A DNA stretch of 64,000 bases, from the NCBI RefSeq assembly GCF_902806685.2, contig NC_048561.1, positions 4,525,157 through 4,589,156 of the forward strand. Reading direction: 5' to 3'. The stretch's first letter is position 1; every line of letters begins with the position of its first letter. Below are positions 46,065-56,424 of this stretch, one piece after another. This DNA comes from Maniola hyperantus (lineage: Eukaryota; Arthropoda; Insecta; Lepidoptera; Nymphalidae). The translations under genes were made by a program, and so were the position numbers. Under the pieces are notes generated by a model. That model was not told the origin of the DNA and made no database searches. It saw only the letters and a program-made list of their open reading frames with translations.

Positions 46065-46439
46065 TTAAGCCTTCTTCTCGGTCTTCTTGGGCAACAGGAC
46101 AGCTTGGATGTTCGGCAACACGCCACCCTGTGCGATAGTCACGCCAGAGAGGAGCTTGTTCAGTTCCTCGTCGTTGCGGATGGCCAGCTGGAGATGCCTG
46201 GGTATGATCCTGGTCTTCTTGTTGTCGCGCGCCGCGTTGCCGGCCAACTCGAGAACTTCAGCGGCCAGGTACTCCATCACGGCCGCGAGGTAAACGGGCG
46301 CGCCGGCACCGACGCGTTCAGCGTAGTTGCCCTTCCTCAGCAGCCGGTGAATACGTCCGACGGGAAACTGTAGACCGGCACGGTTCGAGCGAGACTTGAC
46401 CTTTCCCTTAACTTTGCCGCCTTTGCCACGCCCGGACAT
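46065..46439 (-). CDS. H2A: Histone H2A, unit 5 (TATA box lost)
   Basis: 124 aa, identical to unit 1. Element B begins 95 bp upstream and the H2A TATA region is nowhere in this unit, so the copy has no obvious core promoter. Confidence 0.97.
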   Translation of the reverse strand: MSGRGKGGKVKGKVKSRSNRAGLQFPVGRIHRLLRKGNYAERVGAGAPVYLAAVMEYLAAEVLELAGNAARDNKKTRIIPRHLQLAIRNDEELNKLLSGVTIAQGGVLPNIQAVLLPKKTEKKA

Positions 46440-46710
46440 TGTTGTTGAGAAGTTTAAAAACAATCTAAATCACAAATGTACGTGTACGTTGTGTACACGC
46501 GTGCGAGCGGAGCGGTGAACTCTTTAAAAAACCACACACGGGGTCATCTCGCGCCTCCTTACGGAAGCGGGGGTAATCCGTTCGGGGCAGGTTTGCCCCC
46601 TGCGGATGGTTGCTATCGCGCACCGTAAAGACGGTGCGGTCCTTGGATAGCCCCTTACGGGGCATGGATGAGATTCATTCGGCTCGGGCCGATGGCACTA
46701 GGCGTCTACT

Positions 46711-49398
46711 CTACCTCGCAACCCGACTCGGAACGAGGTCGCGAGGTAGAGCCTTCCTATCTGGAGGACGAGCGTGCCATGGGGCTATGCCCCGCAAGTG
46801 GTCGTGAGTGGATTGGTCCGCACGGTCGAACAGCTTCCTGGCCAGCCGTTCGACGAACTTATCTATGTCCTCGATACGTAGGTCTCTCTGTATGGTAGAG
46901 TTCCTTACGTACCGAGGGGCGTTTACTATCTTTCGGAGCGCAATATTTTGTTGCGCTCTAATAGTTTTTCTTGTGGCCTCCGTGGCTAGGGCATACCACG
47001 CGGGCGCGGCGTACGTAAGGCGGGAGCGTACATATAATTTGTACACTCCCAGCTTAGTGCGCAGTGGCATCTTAGAGGCGAACACGGGGCGAAGTGCGTG
47101 TGTGGCGACTCGGGTCTGGGCGATTATGTTTTTTGTGTGCGGTTTCATGGAGAGGTTGCTGTCTAGCGTCACCCCTAGGTAGCGGGCAGTACGGCTCCAG
47201 GCAACCGTCTCGCCTAGGAGCCTGAGGTTCGGGGGAGGGTCCTTTTTCCCCGGGCCAAAGAGGATGGCTTGGGTCTTTTTTGGGTTGGCTCTGAGCCTCC
47301 ATTTTTGGAGCCATAATGGGATTTCCTCCAGGACTTTTTGGATTTTCGACGCGGCGTGGGCATGGTTGAGCGAGGATGCCACGTACGCCGCGTCGTCTGC
47401 ATACAAAGCCAGGGTGACGTTCGAAGAGGTGGGGATGTCGTTTGTGTAGTGGGCGTATAGCACAGGCGATAGGCAGCTGCCTTGTGGTACGCCCGCTTGG
47501 ATTGGTTTTTCTTCGGACATCGCTGAGCCCACTCTGACTCGGAATGTCCTTTCCTTAAGGAAGGAGCCCAGGACTTTCAGGGCCTGGAGAGGCGTCGAGG
47601 TGGTGGCGAGTTTAAAAATTAGCCCGTTGTGCCACACACGGTCGAACGCCTTTTCCATATCCAGGAAGACCGCCGCTGTCTTCTCTTTTTTGTTAGAAGC
47701 CGCTGTGATGAAATGGAGGACTCTGGTCAGCTGTTGTGTGGTGCTGTGTTCGGCCCGGAAACCGAACTGTTCCGGGCGTGGCGAGAGGTATGGCACTAGC
47801 TTTTTCAGCAGAAGGCACTCGAACACTTTGGAGATAGTTGGGAGAAGGGTTATGGGTCTGTAGCTTTCCGCTAACAGGACGTTTTTCCCGGGCTTGGGTA
47901 TCACGATTACCACTCCCGTTTTCCACGCGCGAGGGAAGTGGCCCGATCGTAGAACGGCATTAAATAATTGTGTCACTGCCGCGATCGTGGGGCGCGGCAG
48001 GTGTTTCAAAGCGGCGTTTGTTATGCCGTCTACGCCGGGGGCTTTTCTGGGCTTAGTTTTCGCGATGGCGCGCTTGACCATGCCCGGGGAAAAAAAGATG
48101 GGGTCTGTAGCTACTGGTCGGGCAGCTAGGACGTCTTTGACCCGGTTCTCCACCATCTCCAAGTGAGTAGGGTCCTGTGATGGGAAGGGCTTAAATTGTT
48201 CCTCGAGGTGGACGGCTAGTATCTCTGCTCTGTCCACGTCTCGGTATCTGACGTTCCCATCCGGGTGTCGTAAGGGGCGGATGGGTACCGGAGCTCTCGT
48301 AAGTTGGCGGCATAATTTATGTAGCGATGATGCATCGTCAGCGGCGTTCTCTATGACTTTATCCCAGTCCTCGGCGGCTTTTTCACAAAGCAGGTTTTTG
48401 ATTTTCTCGCCTAACTTGTTGAGTTGCGTTTTGAGGACTGGGCATCGAGTTGCCTGCCATTGCCGGCGGATCTTCCTTTTTTGGTTTATGAGGCTTTGGA
48501 TCGCGTGAGGTAGAGGCGTTTTCCTGTTGGACGAGAGCTCGGTAGTGGCCTTCTCGAGTGCCTTCTGGATTTTCCTTGCCAGTCCTTCAGCAGCGAGGTC
48601 TACTTGTTCGGGCGTTTGGACGATTCTTCGCTCTTTGCTTAGGGCCAGCTCCTTCTCGAAGACCTCCCAGTTGATATGTCTTCGTGTTGCTGGCGTCGGT
48701 GTGTTCCTGGCGTCTTGGTTAAAGATTGCCAGGACTGGGACGTGGTCTGATTCCATAGCATCACAAAGTACTTCCAGGGCTGGAGTTTTTCGGAGATTTT
48801 TGGATACTATAAAATCTAAGACGTCAGGCATCTGGGAGGTCACATCAGGATAGTGAGTGGGCGTCTCGGGACCAGTGACATGGTATCCATTTGACTCGGC
48901 GTCGTGTAGGAGCCTCTTTCCAGTCCGGCATGTTCGGCTAGAGTTCCAAGCGGGGTGTTTTGCATTCCAGTCTCCCACCAGCGCCGTGGGAAGATTGGAT
49001 TCCAAGAGTTTATGGATGTCCTTGAGATCCAACTGTGATTGTGGTGGGCGATAGACACTATAGAGCCTGTGTGGTCGGTTGTCAATCAGTAGCTCTACCC
49101 CCAGGGCCTGTATGGAGGTTGTGGCGGTCGGCGGGAGGACTTGGTGTACTATCTTTCTTTTGATTAGTATCGCCAGTCCGCGCTTGGCGTGTGTATCCGC
49201 ATCCGGGTCATCCAGGCGGTACGTGAAGTATCCGGGAAATTTGGCTTTGTGCTTGCTGGCGAAATGTGTCTCACAGATGAAGGCCAGGTCCACGTCCTGC
49301 TCGGCAAGGAGAGCGCGTAGTGTCCTGATCTTCTTTGGGAGTCCACAGGCATTCCAATAAAGGGTTCTCAGGGGGCTATGGAAGGTTAATGAGGTTGC
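46711..49398 (-). CDS. Family B ORF2: AP endonuclease and reverse transcriptase
   Basis: The open frame gives about 895 aa. The endonuclease begins almost at once (RTLYWNACGLPKK, about residues 11-23), followed by ICETHF, VGDWNAKHPAW and SDHVPV. The reverse transcriptase has SYRPITLL, FLDMEKAFD, AGVPQGS and YADD at about 666. No RNase H is seen. There is no ATG before the endonuclease motifs: the frame opens after a TGA at 49399-49401 that overlaps the last ATG codon of ORF1. The first in-frame candidate start (GTG, 49293) would remove the catalytic Asn, so frameshifting or non-AUG reinitiation is more likely. Confidence 0.88.
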   Translation of the reverse strand, partial: ATSLTFHSPLRTLYWNACGLPKKIRTLRALLAEQDVDLAFICETHFASKHKAKFPGYFTYRLDDPDADTHAKRGLAILIKRKIVHQVLPPTATTSIQALGVELLIDNRPHRLYSVYRPPQSQLDLKDIHKLLESNLPTALVGDWNAKHPAWNSSRTCRTGKRLLHDAESNGYHVTGPETPTHYPDVTSQMPDVLDFIVSKNLRKTPALEVLCDAMESDHVPVLAIFNQDARNTPTPATRRHINWEVFEKELALSKERRIVQTPEQVDLAAEGLARKIQKALEKATTELSSNRKTPLPHAIQSLINQKRKIRRQWQATRCPVLKTQLNKLGEKIKNLLCEKAAEDWDKVIENAADDASSLHKLCRQLTRAPVPIRPLRHPDGNVRYRDVDRAEILAVHLEEQFKPFPSQDPTHLEMVENRVKDVLAARPVATDPIFFSPGMVKRAIAKTKPRKAPGVDGITNAALKHLPRPTIAAVTQLFNAVLRSGHFPRAWKTGVVIVIPKPGKNVLLAESYRPITLLPTISKVFECLLLKKLVPYLSPRPEQFGFRAEHSTTQQLTRVLHFITAASNKKEKTAAVFLDMEKAFDRVWHNGLIFKLATTSTPLQALKVLGSFLKERTFRVRVGSAMSEEKPIQAGVPQGSCLSPVLYAHYTNDIPTSSNVTLALYADDAAYVASSLNHAHAASKIQKVLEEIPLWLQKWRLRANPKKTQAILFGPGKKDPPPNLRLLGETVAWSRTARYLGVTLDSNLSMKPHTKNIIAQTRVATHALRPVFASKMPLRTKLGVYKLYVRSRLTYAAPAWYALATEATRKTIRAQQNIALRKIVNAPRYVRNSTIQRDLRIEDIDKFVERLARKLFDRADQSTHDHLRGIAPWHARPPDRKALPRDLVPSRVAR

Positions 49399-51445
49399 TC
49401 ATCCCTCTGAGAACCGCGGCCACTGGGTCTCCCCCGGCGCGTAGGGTTTGTAGGACGTCAGTCAGGACTTGGATGGCTGCTTCCATGATAGCCATTCGTT
49501 CTTCTGACGTTGTTGTTTTTTCCGCTCTAGGTAGAGCGGTGTCTTCCTTCGGTTTGGACTTCTTCCCTCTCTTTTTACCCTTAGTTTGGCTACCCCTGGG
49601 GGTGGGGTCGTTTGCGGGAGTGCGAATATTAGATCCCGCAGGGGGTGGAGGTGGTGGCGGGGCGGTCGTCGTTTCCTCTCTACCTCGCGATCTGGAAGTG
49701 GAGGCTTGTCTCCTCTTTTTTTGGGCGTCGTCGGTCCCTGTGGCGACGGTGGAGGCAACGGTGCCTGCGCGCTTATTTCTAGCTTCCCTGCGGAAGACTG
49801 GACAGGAAAGGTTGTTTGCCGGGTGGGGGCCACCGCAATTTGCGCAAGTGGCCGGCTCTTCTCGCGGCCGAGGGCATTCATGGGCGCTGTGCGGACCTGC
49901 GCAGCGTACACACGCCTTCGGTCGGTGGCAGTTATGGCTGCTGTGGCGCCAGCCCTGACATGAATGGCACTGGGCGGGCCCTTTCTTCCCGCGCCAGGCC
50001 TCTATGGTCACACCTGGCATGTTTAGTAGTTCTTTCACCTCGTAGATGGCTGGCACGAGGGAGGGAGTTCTCTTTAGAATGGCAAAGTATATACAGCCCG
50101 GGCGTCCCTTCCGGGCCTTTATCGGGCGTACTAGCTCTGGTTCAAAGCCGAGAGTGCGGAGGTCTTCAACGATTTCGTCTGTAGGGGTGTCCACCGGAAT
50201 GCCGCGGATGGCTACCTTGAGACTGCGTTCCTGCGGTAAGGAGTATGAGAACCATGAGATTCTTTCCGTTTTCTCCAGCTCAGAGAGGTATCGTTGGATC
50301 ATACGGTACTCATGGTCTTCGGTAGGGCTAAATTTAATACCCTTGCCGAAAGGACGGGCGTTCGGCGCTCTACCTAGCTTCGCGCGTAGTTGGCGTAGGT
50401 GGTGAGCCCAATTGGGTAGCGTCTCTACGATAAGTGGCGGGTACCTGGGAGTTTTAGCCGCCCTGGCTGCACCGTCCGAGGAAGCGGTCGGAGGTGGGCC
50501 CTGGCTTGAGCTGGCAGTGGATGTGGCGGTGTTTTGTGGCTGACTAGGCGTTCTCGCGGCATCTGCAAATGATGTCGACGTGTTTTCATCAGCGGCCGCC
50601 GTAGGAGGCGGCGGCGACCTGGGAGGCGTGGCGGTGGGCGGTGCTTGTGAGGCTCCTCCCTCCGTCGTGTCCATTTGAACCACGCGCGGCGCGGCAGGTG
50701 GTCGCGCGCGCATGCGTGGGTCGCGTGGTGGGAGCGCGGTAGCGCTCGTGCGGGCTACCTTGCTTACTTCCAGTTCCATCTCGGTGCGCTGACGTTTGAG
50801 TGTGGTCGGCGCGGCTTCGGGGATCGGCGTGAGGGAGGCGAAGCGGACCGCTTCCTCCATCTCTTCCTCCGTCGGAGTGCTGCTTCCAGCCTGCTCTAGT
50901 TGGCGCCGACGATCGTTGAGGCTCATCGCTATAGCCTTTTCGAGATCTGCCGATAACGCTCCCGACTGGATGAGTCGGTGTGCGATGACAAAATCGGACT
51001 CTAAGTCCGACCTCGGGGATCTGGCTGGCTTCTTAGCGCGAGACGCGTCGGTAGTAGCCACGCTAGGTGTGACTGAGCTTGGGACGGTTTGGCTTACCGA
51101 AGGAGTCTCTTTTGGGCGTGCGAGGTCCGTAGGAGCACGCTTCGGCACGGCCCCGGATGACAACGGGGCGGCGGTGCGGGGTAGTGGGGCCTCGCGCGGT
51201 GCGGGGGTGCAGGGTTGTGCTGTCGCGGTGAAGCGGGGCGGGGCGGCCTCGAGTGATGCGAGGCTCGGCGGGGCTGCGGCGGTGGTGCGGGCAGCGGGGA
51301 GGAGGTCCAGGGCGTCCCTGTCTCTTGCGGCTCTCTCTTGCGCGCGCCGAGAGGTCGAGATGGACCTCGAGCGGTGGCGCGGTTTGGTGCTGGATGACGC
51401 GGTGTCCTTGCTATCAGACCTTCCGGGTGCGCGACCGTCAGCCAT
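49376..51445 (-). CDS. Family B ORF1: gag-like protein
   Basis: 689 aa, longer than the A and C proteins. A long low-complexity Ser/Pro/Ala/Thr/Arg region (1-340) precedes a conserved region (about 350-480: RYPPLIVETLPNWAHHLRQL to LKVAIRGIP) and three zinc knuckles at about 490-545 (CHSCQGWRHSSHNC, CVRCAGPHSAHEC, CANC..H..C). A Lys/Arg-rich stretch and a C-terminal helix-like segment follow. ORF1 overlaps ORF2 by 23 nt in a different frame. Confidence 0.88.
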   Translation of the reverse strand: MADGRAPGRSDSKDTASSSTKPRHRSRSISTSRRAQERAARDRDALDLLPAARTTAAAPPSLASLEAAPPRFTATAQPCTPAPREAPLPRTAAPLSSGAVPKRAPTDLARPKETPSVSQTVPSSVTPSVATTDASRAKKPARSPRSDLESDFVIAHRLIQSGALSADLEKAIAMSLNDRRRQLEQAGSSTPTEEEMEEAVRFASLTPIPEAAPTTLKRQRTEMELEVSKVARTSATALPPRDPRMRARPPAAPRVVQMDTTEGGASQAPPTATPPRSPPPPTAAADENTSTSFADAARTPSQPQNTATSTASSSQGPPPTASSDGAARAAKTPRYPPLIVETLPNWAHHLRQLRAKLGRAPNARPFGKGIKFSPTEDHEYRMIQRYLSELEKTERISWFSYSLPQERSLKVAIRGIPVDTPTDEIVEDLRTLGFEPELVRPIKARKGRPGCIYFAILKRTPSLVPAIYEVKELLNMPGVTIEAWRGKKGPAQCHSCQGWRHSSHNCHRPKACVRCAGPHSAHECPRPREEPATCANCGGPHPANNLSCPVFRREARNKRAGTVASTVATGTDDAQKKRRQASTSRSRGREETTTAPPPPPPPAGSNIRTPANDPTPRGSQTKGKKRGKKSKPKEDTALPRAEKTTTSEERMAIMEAAIQVLTDVLQTLRAGGDPVAAVLRGMSNLINLP

Positions 51446-51885
51446 TTCGAAGGCTGGGAGTTTCTTTTTTGGTCGGGAAACTCTCCGCCAATCACGCGGC
51501 GACGCGGGTACGCGTGCTGCGCGACGGGTCGATGTCTGGCAGCGTTTACTACATTAAACGCGCCAGACCATCGTAAGCAGTAAAAACGGTCCGTGCGCAG
51601 CGAAACACTCGAAAAAACGCGTTGGTTCGCTCCGGCGATCGGGCGATCCTTAAAAAACCATCTTTTGTGTTGTTTCGGATTGACTATGCTGCGTAGGCCC
51701 TATTGGCCGCTACAGCGTCACCGGGGGGGTTGGCGAGCGCGAAGCTCCGCCTGGGGGTGAGCCCTAGGGCTCGAAGAAATAATTCGAGAGGTCGGGGGGC
51801 AACGTCCTCCTAAGGGCGCCTCCTGTGAGGCTCGGACCACGGCTTAGGATGACGTTGGGATGGGTGGAGTTGTCGGTTTTGTTGG

Positions 51886-54801
51886 TTAGTCCGTACGCCC
51901 CCGAGGCCGTGGCGTGAGCCCACGTCCGGGTGACGTTAGAAATCGGGGACCTCGTCTTCGCCGGCGAAGACGCTGTGATGAGGTTGAATTGTGTATCCCT
52001 ACGAGATAGGGTGCATTGTCGGTCATGATTTGATCGTCGGGGTCGTTAAGGACGTGCTTAGGGCGTCTTTTATCTGGGGGGTCGTTTCGGTCAGGGGTGT
52101 AAGTCGCTGCCTCAACTATTAGGGGGTTGGGGTGTCTAATGGCTTTCTCAAAATAATTTTTGGAAAGCTGTTTAAAGTAATGAGCTATTGTCGGGAGTTG
52201 GAGGTCTCTGTGGAGGTCCACGTTGCGCATGTACCACGGGGAGTCAGTGGCCGTACGCATAAACTTATTCTGTAGGACTTGGAGAGGTTTGAGAGAGGAG
52301 GGCGGCAGGTGTGCAAATGCAACACAGGCATAAGACATTATTGGGCGGATGCACGTTTTGTATAGCGTGACTTTATGTCGAAGTGACATTTTGCTCTTTG
52401 CGCAAATCATGGGGTAAAGACGGGAGAGCACATACGCTGCGTTCTTGCGGACTCTACGAATGTGCGCGGCGAAGCTCATCTTGTCGTCAAAGGTTACACC
52501 CAAGTACTTGGTATTAGTTTGCCAGGGAATGGGGCGGTCGTAAAGAGTTATTTCAGTCTGTCGAAGTTTGTATTGTGATTTCCTTTTGGACTTTTGAAAG
52601 AGCACTGCTGCGCTTTTCTCCGGGTTAACCTCTATCCTCCAAAGGCGGAACCAGTGGCCTAGGCTACTGACTGCCTTTTGGAGTCGAGCTTTAACGTTCC
52701 GGTAGTTTAAGTCGGAGCTGTATAGAGCGGTGTCATCCGCGAACTGGGCTATATGAACATGAGGGGATCTGGGAATGTCGCTGGTGTACAGCGCGTACAA
52801 AAGTGGCGAGAGCAGGGAGCCCTGAGGGACTCCTGCTCGAAGAGGTCTTGGGGAGGATAGGGTTCCATCCAGACGGTAGCGGAAAGTTCGATTGGTGAGA
52901 AATTCTCGTAGTAAACGTACGAGTCTTTCGGGCACGCCTAGATGGTAAAGCTTGTAGATCAAGCCGGCGTGCCACACCTTGTCGAAGGCTTTGGCTACAT
53001 CGAAGAAGAGGGCTCCCGTTGGGATGCCTCTCGTTTTGAATCGGTTGAACCCGAGAAGGATGTGCTCCGTGAGGCGGTGCACTTGATGAACACATGAGTG
53101 TCTGGTTCGAAAGCCAAATTGCTCGTCGTTGAGGAGGTTTTTCTCCTCTACGACGGACCTAAGTCGGTTGAGGATGACTTTCTCATACACCTTGCCAAGG
53201 GTGTTGAGCAAACTAATGGGGCGGTAGCTAGTAGGGAGGTTCCTAGGTTTCCCTGGCTTGGGGATGCCTATAACGGTAGCTTCTTTCCACCTGTCGGGGA
53301 AGGAGCATCCCGCCATGAGGGTGTTGAAAATGACAACCAGGAGGTTGATTAATACGTCGGGGAGTAACTTTAGAGTTTTGTTATTAATAGAGTCGGGGCC
53401 TGGGGCTTTTTTGGCGTGAAATTCTTTGATAATTTGACGAACTTCGCCGCTATTCGTCGGGAGAATTGGATCGCCACCTGGGGCGGAAGAGAAGATAGAT
53501 GCTAGTTTGTTTTCGACTAGTTCTATATGGGACTTGTCTACAGAGATGGTGCTCGGGGAGCATTGGGCTTCTAAGCTATCGGCCAAGCATTCGGCCTTAT
53601 CGACATCTTCAAAGGCGGGCGGTTGATTGGGACGTAAAAGCGGAGGAGTGGCCGAGACAGGGTCGGCTTTGAGAGCTCTCGCCAGGCTGTAGTAGGCTAC
53701 ATGCGATGGCTTGAGCTCACTCAGCTTCCTGTCCCATTGTTCGTCGCGGAGTTCGGCAAGGCGAGCCTTTACCTCCCTCTGGGCTCTCCAGAGTTCTCTC
53801 CGGTTGTCGGCGTTAGGACATGCGTCATGGGCTCTACGTTTAGCGTTTTTGATGGTGATGAGCTCTCTGGCGTCGTCCGGCAACTGTCGACGGGTGAAAC
53901 CGTTCGGCATCTGTCGGGAGCAGGCGCTTAGAGCATCGCGGATATGATTAGTAAGGTGCAGTGAGGCTGCATGCGCTTCATCTAGACTACCTATAATGTC
54001 AGGAATTTGAGAGATGTGCACTGAGTCTATAGACTTAAGATGCTCTGAGAGCTTCTTGAAGTCAATGACTGTTTTGGTCGGGGGGGCCGCGGTGGGCGGG
54101 GGTCCTAGCCGCATTAGGACGGGACGGTGGTCTGAACCTAGCTCAGACAGCACCTCCAAAGGACTCACCTGAAGGGCGATGTTCTTTAGAAGAGCTATAT
54201 CGAGTATGTCCGGTCTGTCTGTTGAATTGTCGGTCATTGGATAACGAGTCGGTGTGTCAGGGGCTATAACTATGAAGTTAAGATCGGGGCGGAGCGTCAG
54301 TCTTTCGAGTTGGCGTCCTCGTGAGTTCGGGGAGCGGCAATTCCAACTTTGATGTTTGGCGTTAAGGTCTCCGGCCACGATAACGGAGTCTCCTAATGAG
54401 AGAAGTGCGCGGATGTCACTTTCTAACAGATCTTTCGAGGGAGAGAGATAGACGGATGCTAGTATGACCGACGGATGGCCAGTCATACTCACCTGACATA
54501 TGGACGCTTCCATATTGGTTAGTTGTGGAGGATCGAGAGGAGTGCAGTGAAGAGCCCTTCTGTAGTATATAGCAGTGCCACCCTTAGCAGTGGCCCTGTC
54601 GTTTCTGACTATATTAAAATTAGCAATTCTGGGATTACTTCTACTAGGTTTCAAGAAGGTCTCTTGCACTAGGAGAATGTCGGTTTGATGTGCACATACA
54701 AACTCGCGGACTTCGTCCATTTGGTCGATAAGGCCGTTCGCGTTGTAAAACGCGACCACTAAGGAGTGAGGTTTTAATCTACCTTTGGTTGTACTATCCA
54801 T
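51886..54801 (-). CDS. Family C ORF2: endonuclease and reverse transcriptase
   Basis: 971 aa, intact and collinear with the A protein. It carries FYNANG, VQETFL, AGDLNAKHQSW, SDHRPV, SYRPISLL, FFDVAKAFD, AGVPQGS and FADD at about 687. The start overlaps the ORF1 stop as TAATG, a typical termination-reinitiation arrangement. Confidence 0.93.
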   Translation of the reverse strand: MDSTTKGRLKPHSLVVAFYNANGLIDQMDEVREFVCAHQTDILLVQETFLKPSRSNPRIANFNIVRNDRATAKGGTAIYYRRALHCTPLDPPQLTNMEASICQVSMTGHPSVILASVYLSPSKDLLESDIRALLSLGDSVIVAGDLNAKHQSWNCRSPNSRGRQLERLTLRPDLNFIVIAPDTPTRYPMTDNSTDRPDILDIALLKNIALQVSPLEVLSELGSDHRPVLMRLGPPPTAAPPTKTVIDFKKLSEHLKSIDSVHISQIPDIIGSLDEAHAASLHLTNHIRDALSACSRQMPNGFTRRQLPDDARELITIKNAKRRAHDACPNADNRRELWRAQREVKARLAELRDEQWDRKLSELKPSHVAYYSLARALKADPVSATPPLLRPNQPPAFEDVDKAECLADSLEAQCSPSTISVDKSHIELVENKLASIFSSAPGGDPILPTNSGEVRQIIKEFHAKKAPGPDSINNKTLKLLPDVLINLLVVIFNTLMAGCSFPDRWKEATVIGIPKPGKPRNLPTSYRPISLLNTLGKVYEKVILNRLRSVVEEKNLLNDEQFGFRTRHSCVHQVHRLTEHILLGFNRFKTRGIPTGALFFDVAKAFDKVWHAGLIYKLYHLGVPERLVRLLREFLTNRTFRYRLDGTLSSPRPLRAGVPQGSLLSPLLYALYTSDIPRSPHVHIAQFADDTALYSSDLNYRNVKARLQKAVSSLGHWFRLWRIEVNPEKSAAVLFQKSKRKSQYKLRQTEITLYDRPIPWQTNTKYLGVTFDDKMSFAAHIRRVRKNAAYVLSRLYPMICAKSKMSLRHKVTLYKTCIRPIMSYACVAFAHLPPSSLKPLQVLQNKFMRTATDSPWYMRNVDLHRDLQLPTIAHYFKQLSKNYFEKAIRHPNPLIVEAATYTPDRNDPPDKRRPKHVLNDPDDQIMTDNAPYLVGIHNSTSSQRLRRRRRGPRFLTSPGRGLTPRPRGRTD

Positions 54802-56399
54802 TATAGGTTTTTAAGGTTGTTTATGGAGATGAGTAGACCCAAGTGTTGGGTAATGGCTAATTTGGGATCCTTCCTGAAGGTCCGGGCGAAAACTTCCATC
54901 TCCACTATATCAATAGAGGCGAGGACAGTTTCGATTAAGTGGAGATTATCCGCAGCGTTAGTCGCCGCGGATGAATGGAGAGAAGGCTCTGCTTGGGGCT
55001 GGGGCGTAGGCGCGGAAGCCTTTACCGGGGCTGATTGGGCGGGCTTGGCCGGGGCTGGTTGGGCGGGCTTTGGCGCAGGAGGGTTAGCCCTGGGAAGGGG
55101 TTTTTCCCATGCGTTGGTGGCCGGAGCCGGCGCAGGGACGAATTTCTGGGCGGGTTGGGGAGCTGCAGCAGGTTTGCGGCCGGCCGGTTTGACCCTTCGC
55201 TTTTGCTCCTTGGGGGCTTTAGGGCATCCGCGATAATTCGCGGTGTGCCCTTGAGACCTGCAAAGAACACAGCTCGGGGGTTCCTCGGTAGGTTGCTTCC
55301 TGGGGCAGTCGGAGGTGCCGTGGTCCCCTAGGCACTTAACGCACCTGGGGTGGGCGAAACAATTCCTTGCGGAATGGCCGTACATCTGGCAGCGATGGCA
55401 CTGGCCCATCCTGCCGCGGTTACGGGGGGGCTCTATTTTAAGACCCGTGAGGCGACACACCGATGTGATGTTATTGATTTTCTTACCCGCGGGGGTAAGT
55501 TCGAGGGTTACGAGCACCATCTCGTAGGGGGCTTTGGTTCTAGGATGGTACATCCTGTGAACCTCTAGTACTGGCAGCTCCTGGGAAAGGAGGTCTGTCT
55601 TTATGTGGTCGGTGTTCAGCTCCTTCGGAAGGCCGCGAATGACTACGCGTAAAACGCGTTCGTCGGGAAGAGCGTAGGTGTGGAACCCTACATTCTCTTG
55701 ACGGAGAGTCTTGGTGAGAAGGCGATGGTCGCCTGAAGTTGGGCATTGAACTTTGATGCCCACTGCGGTCGAGCGGGCACTCGTGAAGGAGATACCCTGC
55801 TGGTCTAATAGTGGCAGGATACGCTGCCAGCTCAGTTTCTCTCTAATGAAGAGAGGAGGGACTTTTTCCCTTGGCGGTTCCTCCATGGGGGAGTCTTCAG
55901 ACTCCTCCTCGGAGGTCGCTTGGGAGGTCGTGGGTTGGTTACCGGGCCCTGAAGGGGCTGCAACGCCCACCTTTTTAGGTGGGTTTGCGTGCGACTTTGA
56001 GGCCTTCAGCTTTCGCTTCTGGGCCTTCGTCTGCACCGTCATGAATTCCTCTGTTTCAGAGGAGGCTGGGGACGTTTCGGAGTGAGGCTCCTTGGTCGGG
56101 ATCGGTTTTTGGGCTGAAGGCCCGGCTGGGGTTTTGGAGTGAGGCTCCTTAGTGTCGGTCGGTGTCACGGTCGGGGTGTCGTCCTCCATGGCCGTGGCCG
56201 AGGGAGGAGATGCCGGGGGACGGTCGTAGCGCGTAGGCGTCCGACTCGCATGTACCTTAAATTTCTTAAGGTAGTTGGGGTCTCGGGTCGCGAGGTCGGC
56301 GATGAGAGCACTCATGTCGACGTCTTTGTAAAATGTCTGGGGGAACTCCGGGCCCTGATGGGGCCCAGGAGCGGGTTGGTCGGGGTGGTTGGGGCCCAT
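54801..56399 (-). CDS. Family C ORF1: gag-like protein
   Basis: About 532 aa from MGPNHPDQ, which aligns with the family A start. The in-frame ATG 12 codons upstream (56435) lies inside the 5' UTR hairpin and is less likely. The architecture is as in A: Pro/Ser-rich N-terminus, a conserved central region, three zinc knuckles and a Pro/Ala-rich C-terminus. Confidence 0.88.
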   Translation of the reverse strand: MGPNHPDQPAPGPHQGPEFPQTFYKDVDMSALIADLATRDPNYLKKFKVHASRTPTRYDRPPASPPSATAMEDDTPTVTPTDTKEPHSKTPAGPSAQKPIPTKEPHSETSPASSETEEFMTVQTKAQKRKLKASKSHANPPKKVGVAAPSGPGNQPTTSQATSEEESEDSPMEEPPREKVPPLFIREKLSWQRILPLLDQQGISFTSARSTAVGIKVQCPTSGDHRLLTKTLRQENVGFHTYALPDERVLRVVIRGLPKELNTDHIKTDLLSQELPVLEVHRMYHPRTKAPYEMVLVTLELTPAGKKINNITSVCRLTGLKIEPPRNRGRMGQCHRCQMYGHSARNCFAHPRCVKCLGDHGTSDCPRKQPTEEPPSCVLCRSQGHTANYRGCPKAPKEQKRRVKPAGRKPAAAPQPAQKFVPAPAPATNAWEKPLPRANPPAPKPAQPAPAKPAQSAPVKASAPTPQPQAEPSLHSSAATNAADNLHLIETVLASIDIVEMEVFARTFRKDPKLAITQHLGLLISINNLKNL

Positions 56400-56424
56400 A
56401 GTGGACCCGGTGGCGCTAAAGGTC

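Larger units (their letters stand above)
46535..51649 (-). mobile_element. Family B jockey-type element, apparently full length, in the H2A promoter of unit 5
   Basis: 5.1 kb, flanked by an 11-bp duplication TTAAAAAACCA (46524-46534 and 51650-51660). It has a 204-bp 5' UTR, ORF1, ORF2, a 176-bp 3' UTR and a short tail ending CCCCGTGTG. It is unrelated in sequence to A and C beyond domain level. In empty-site terms its 3' junction lies 15 bp from the H2A TATA box, three bases from the A site. Confidence 0.93.
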
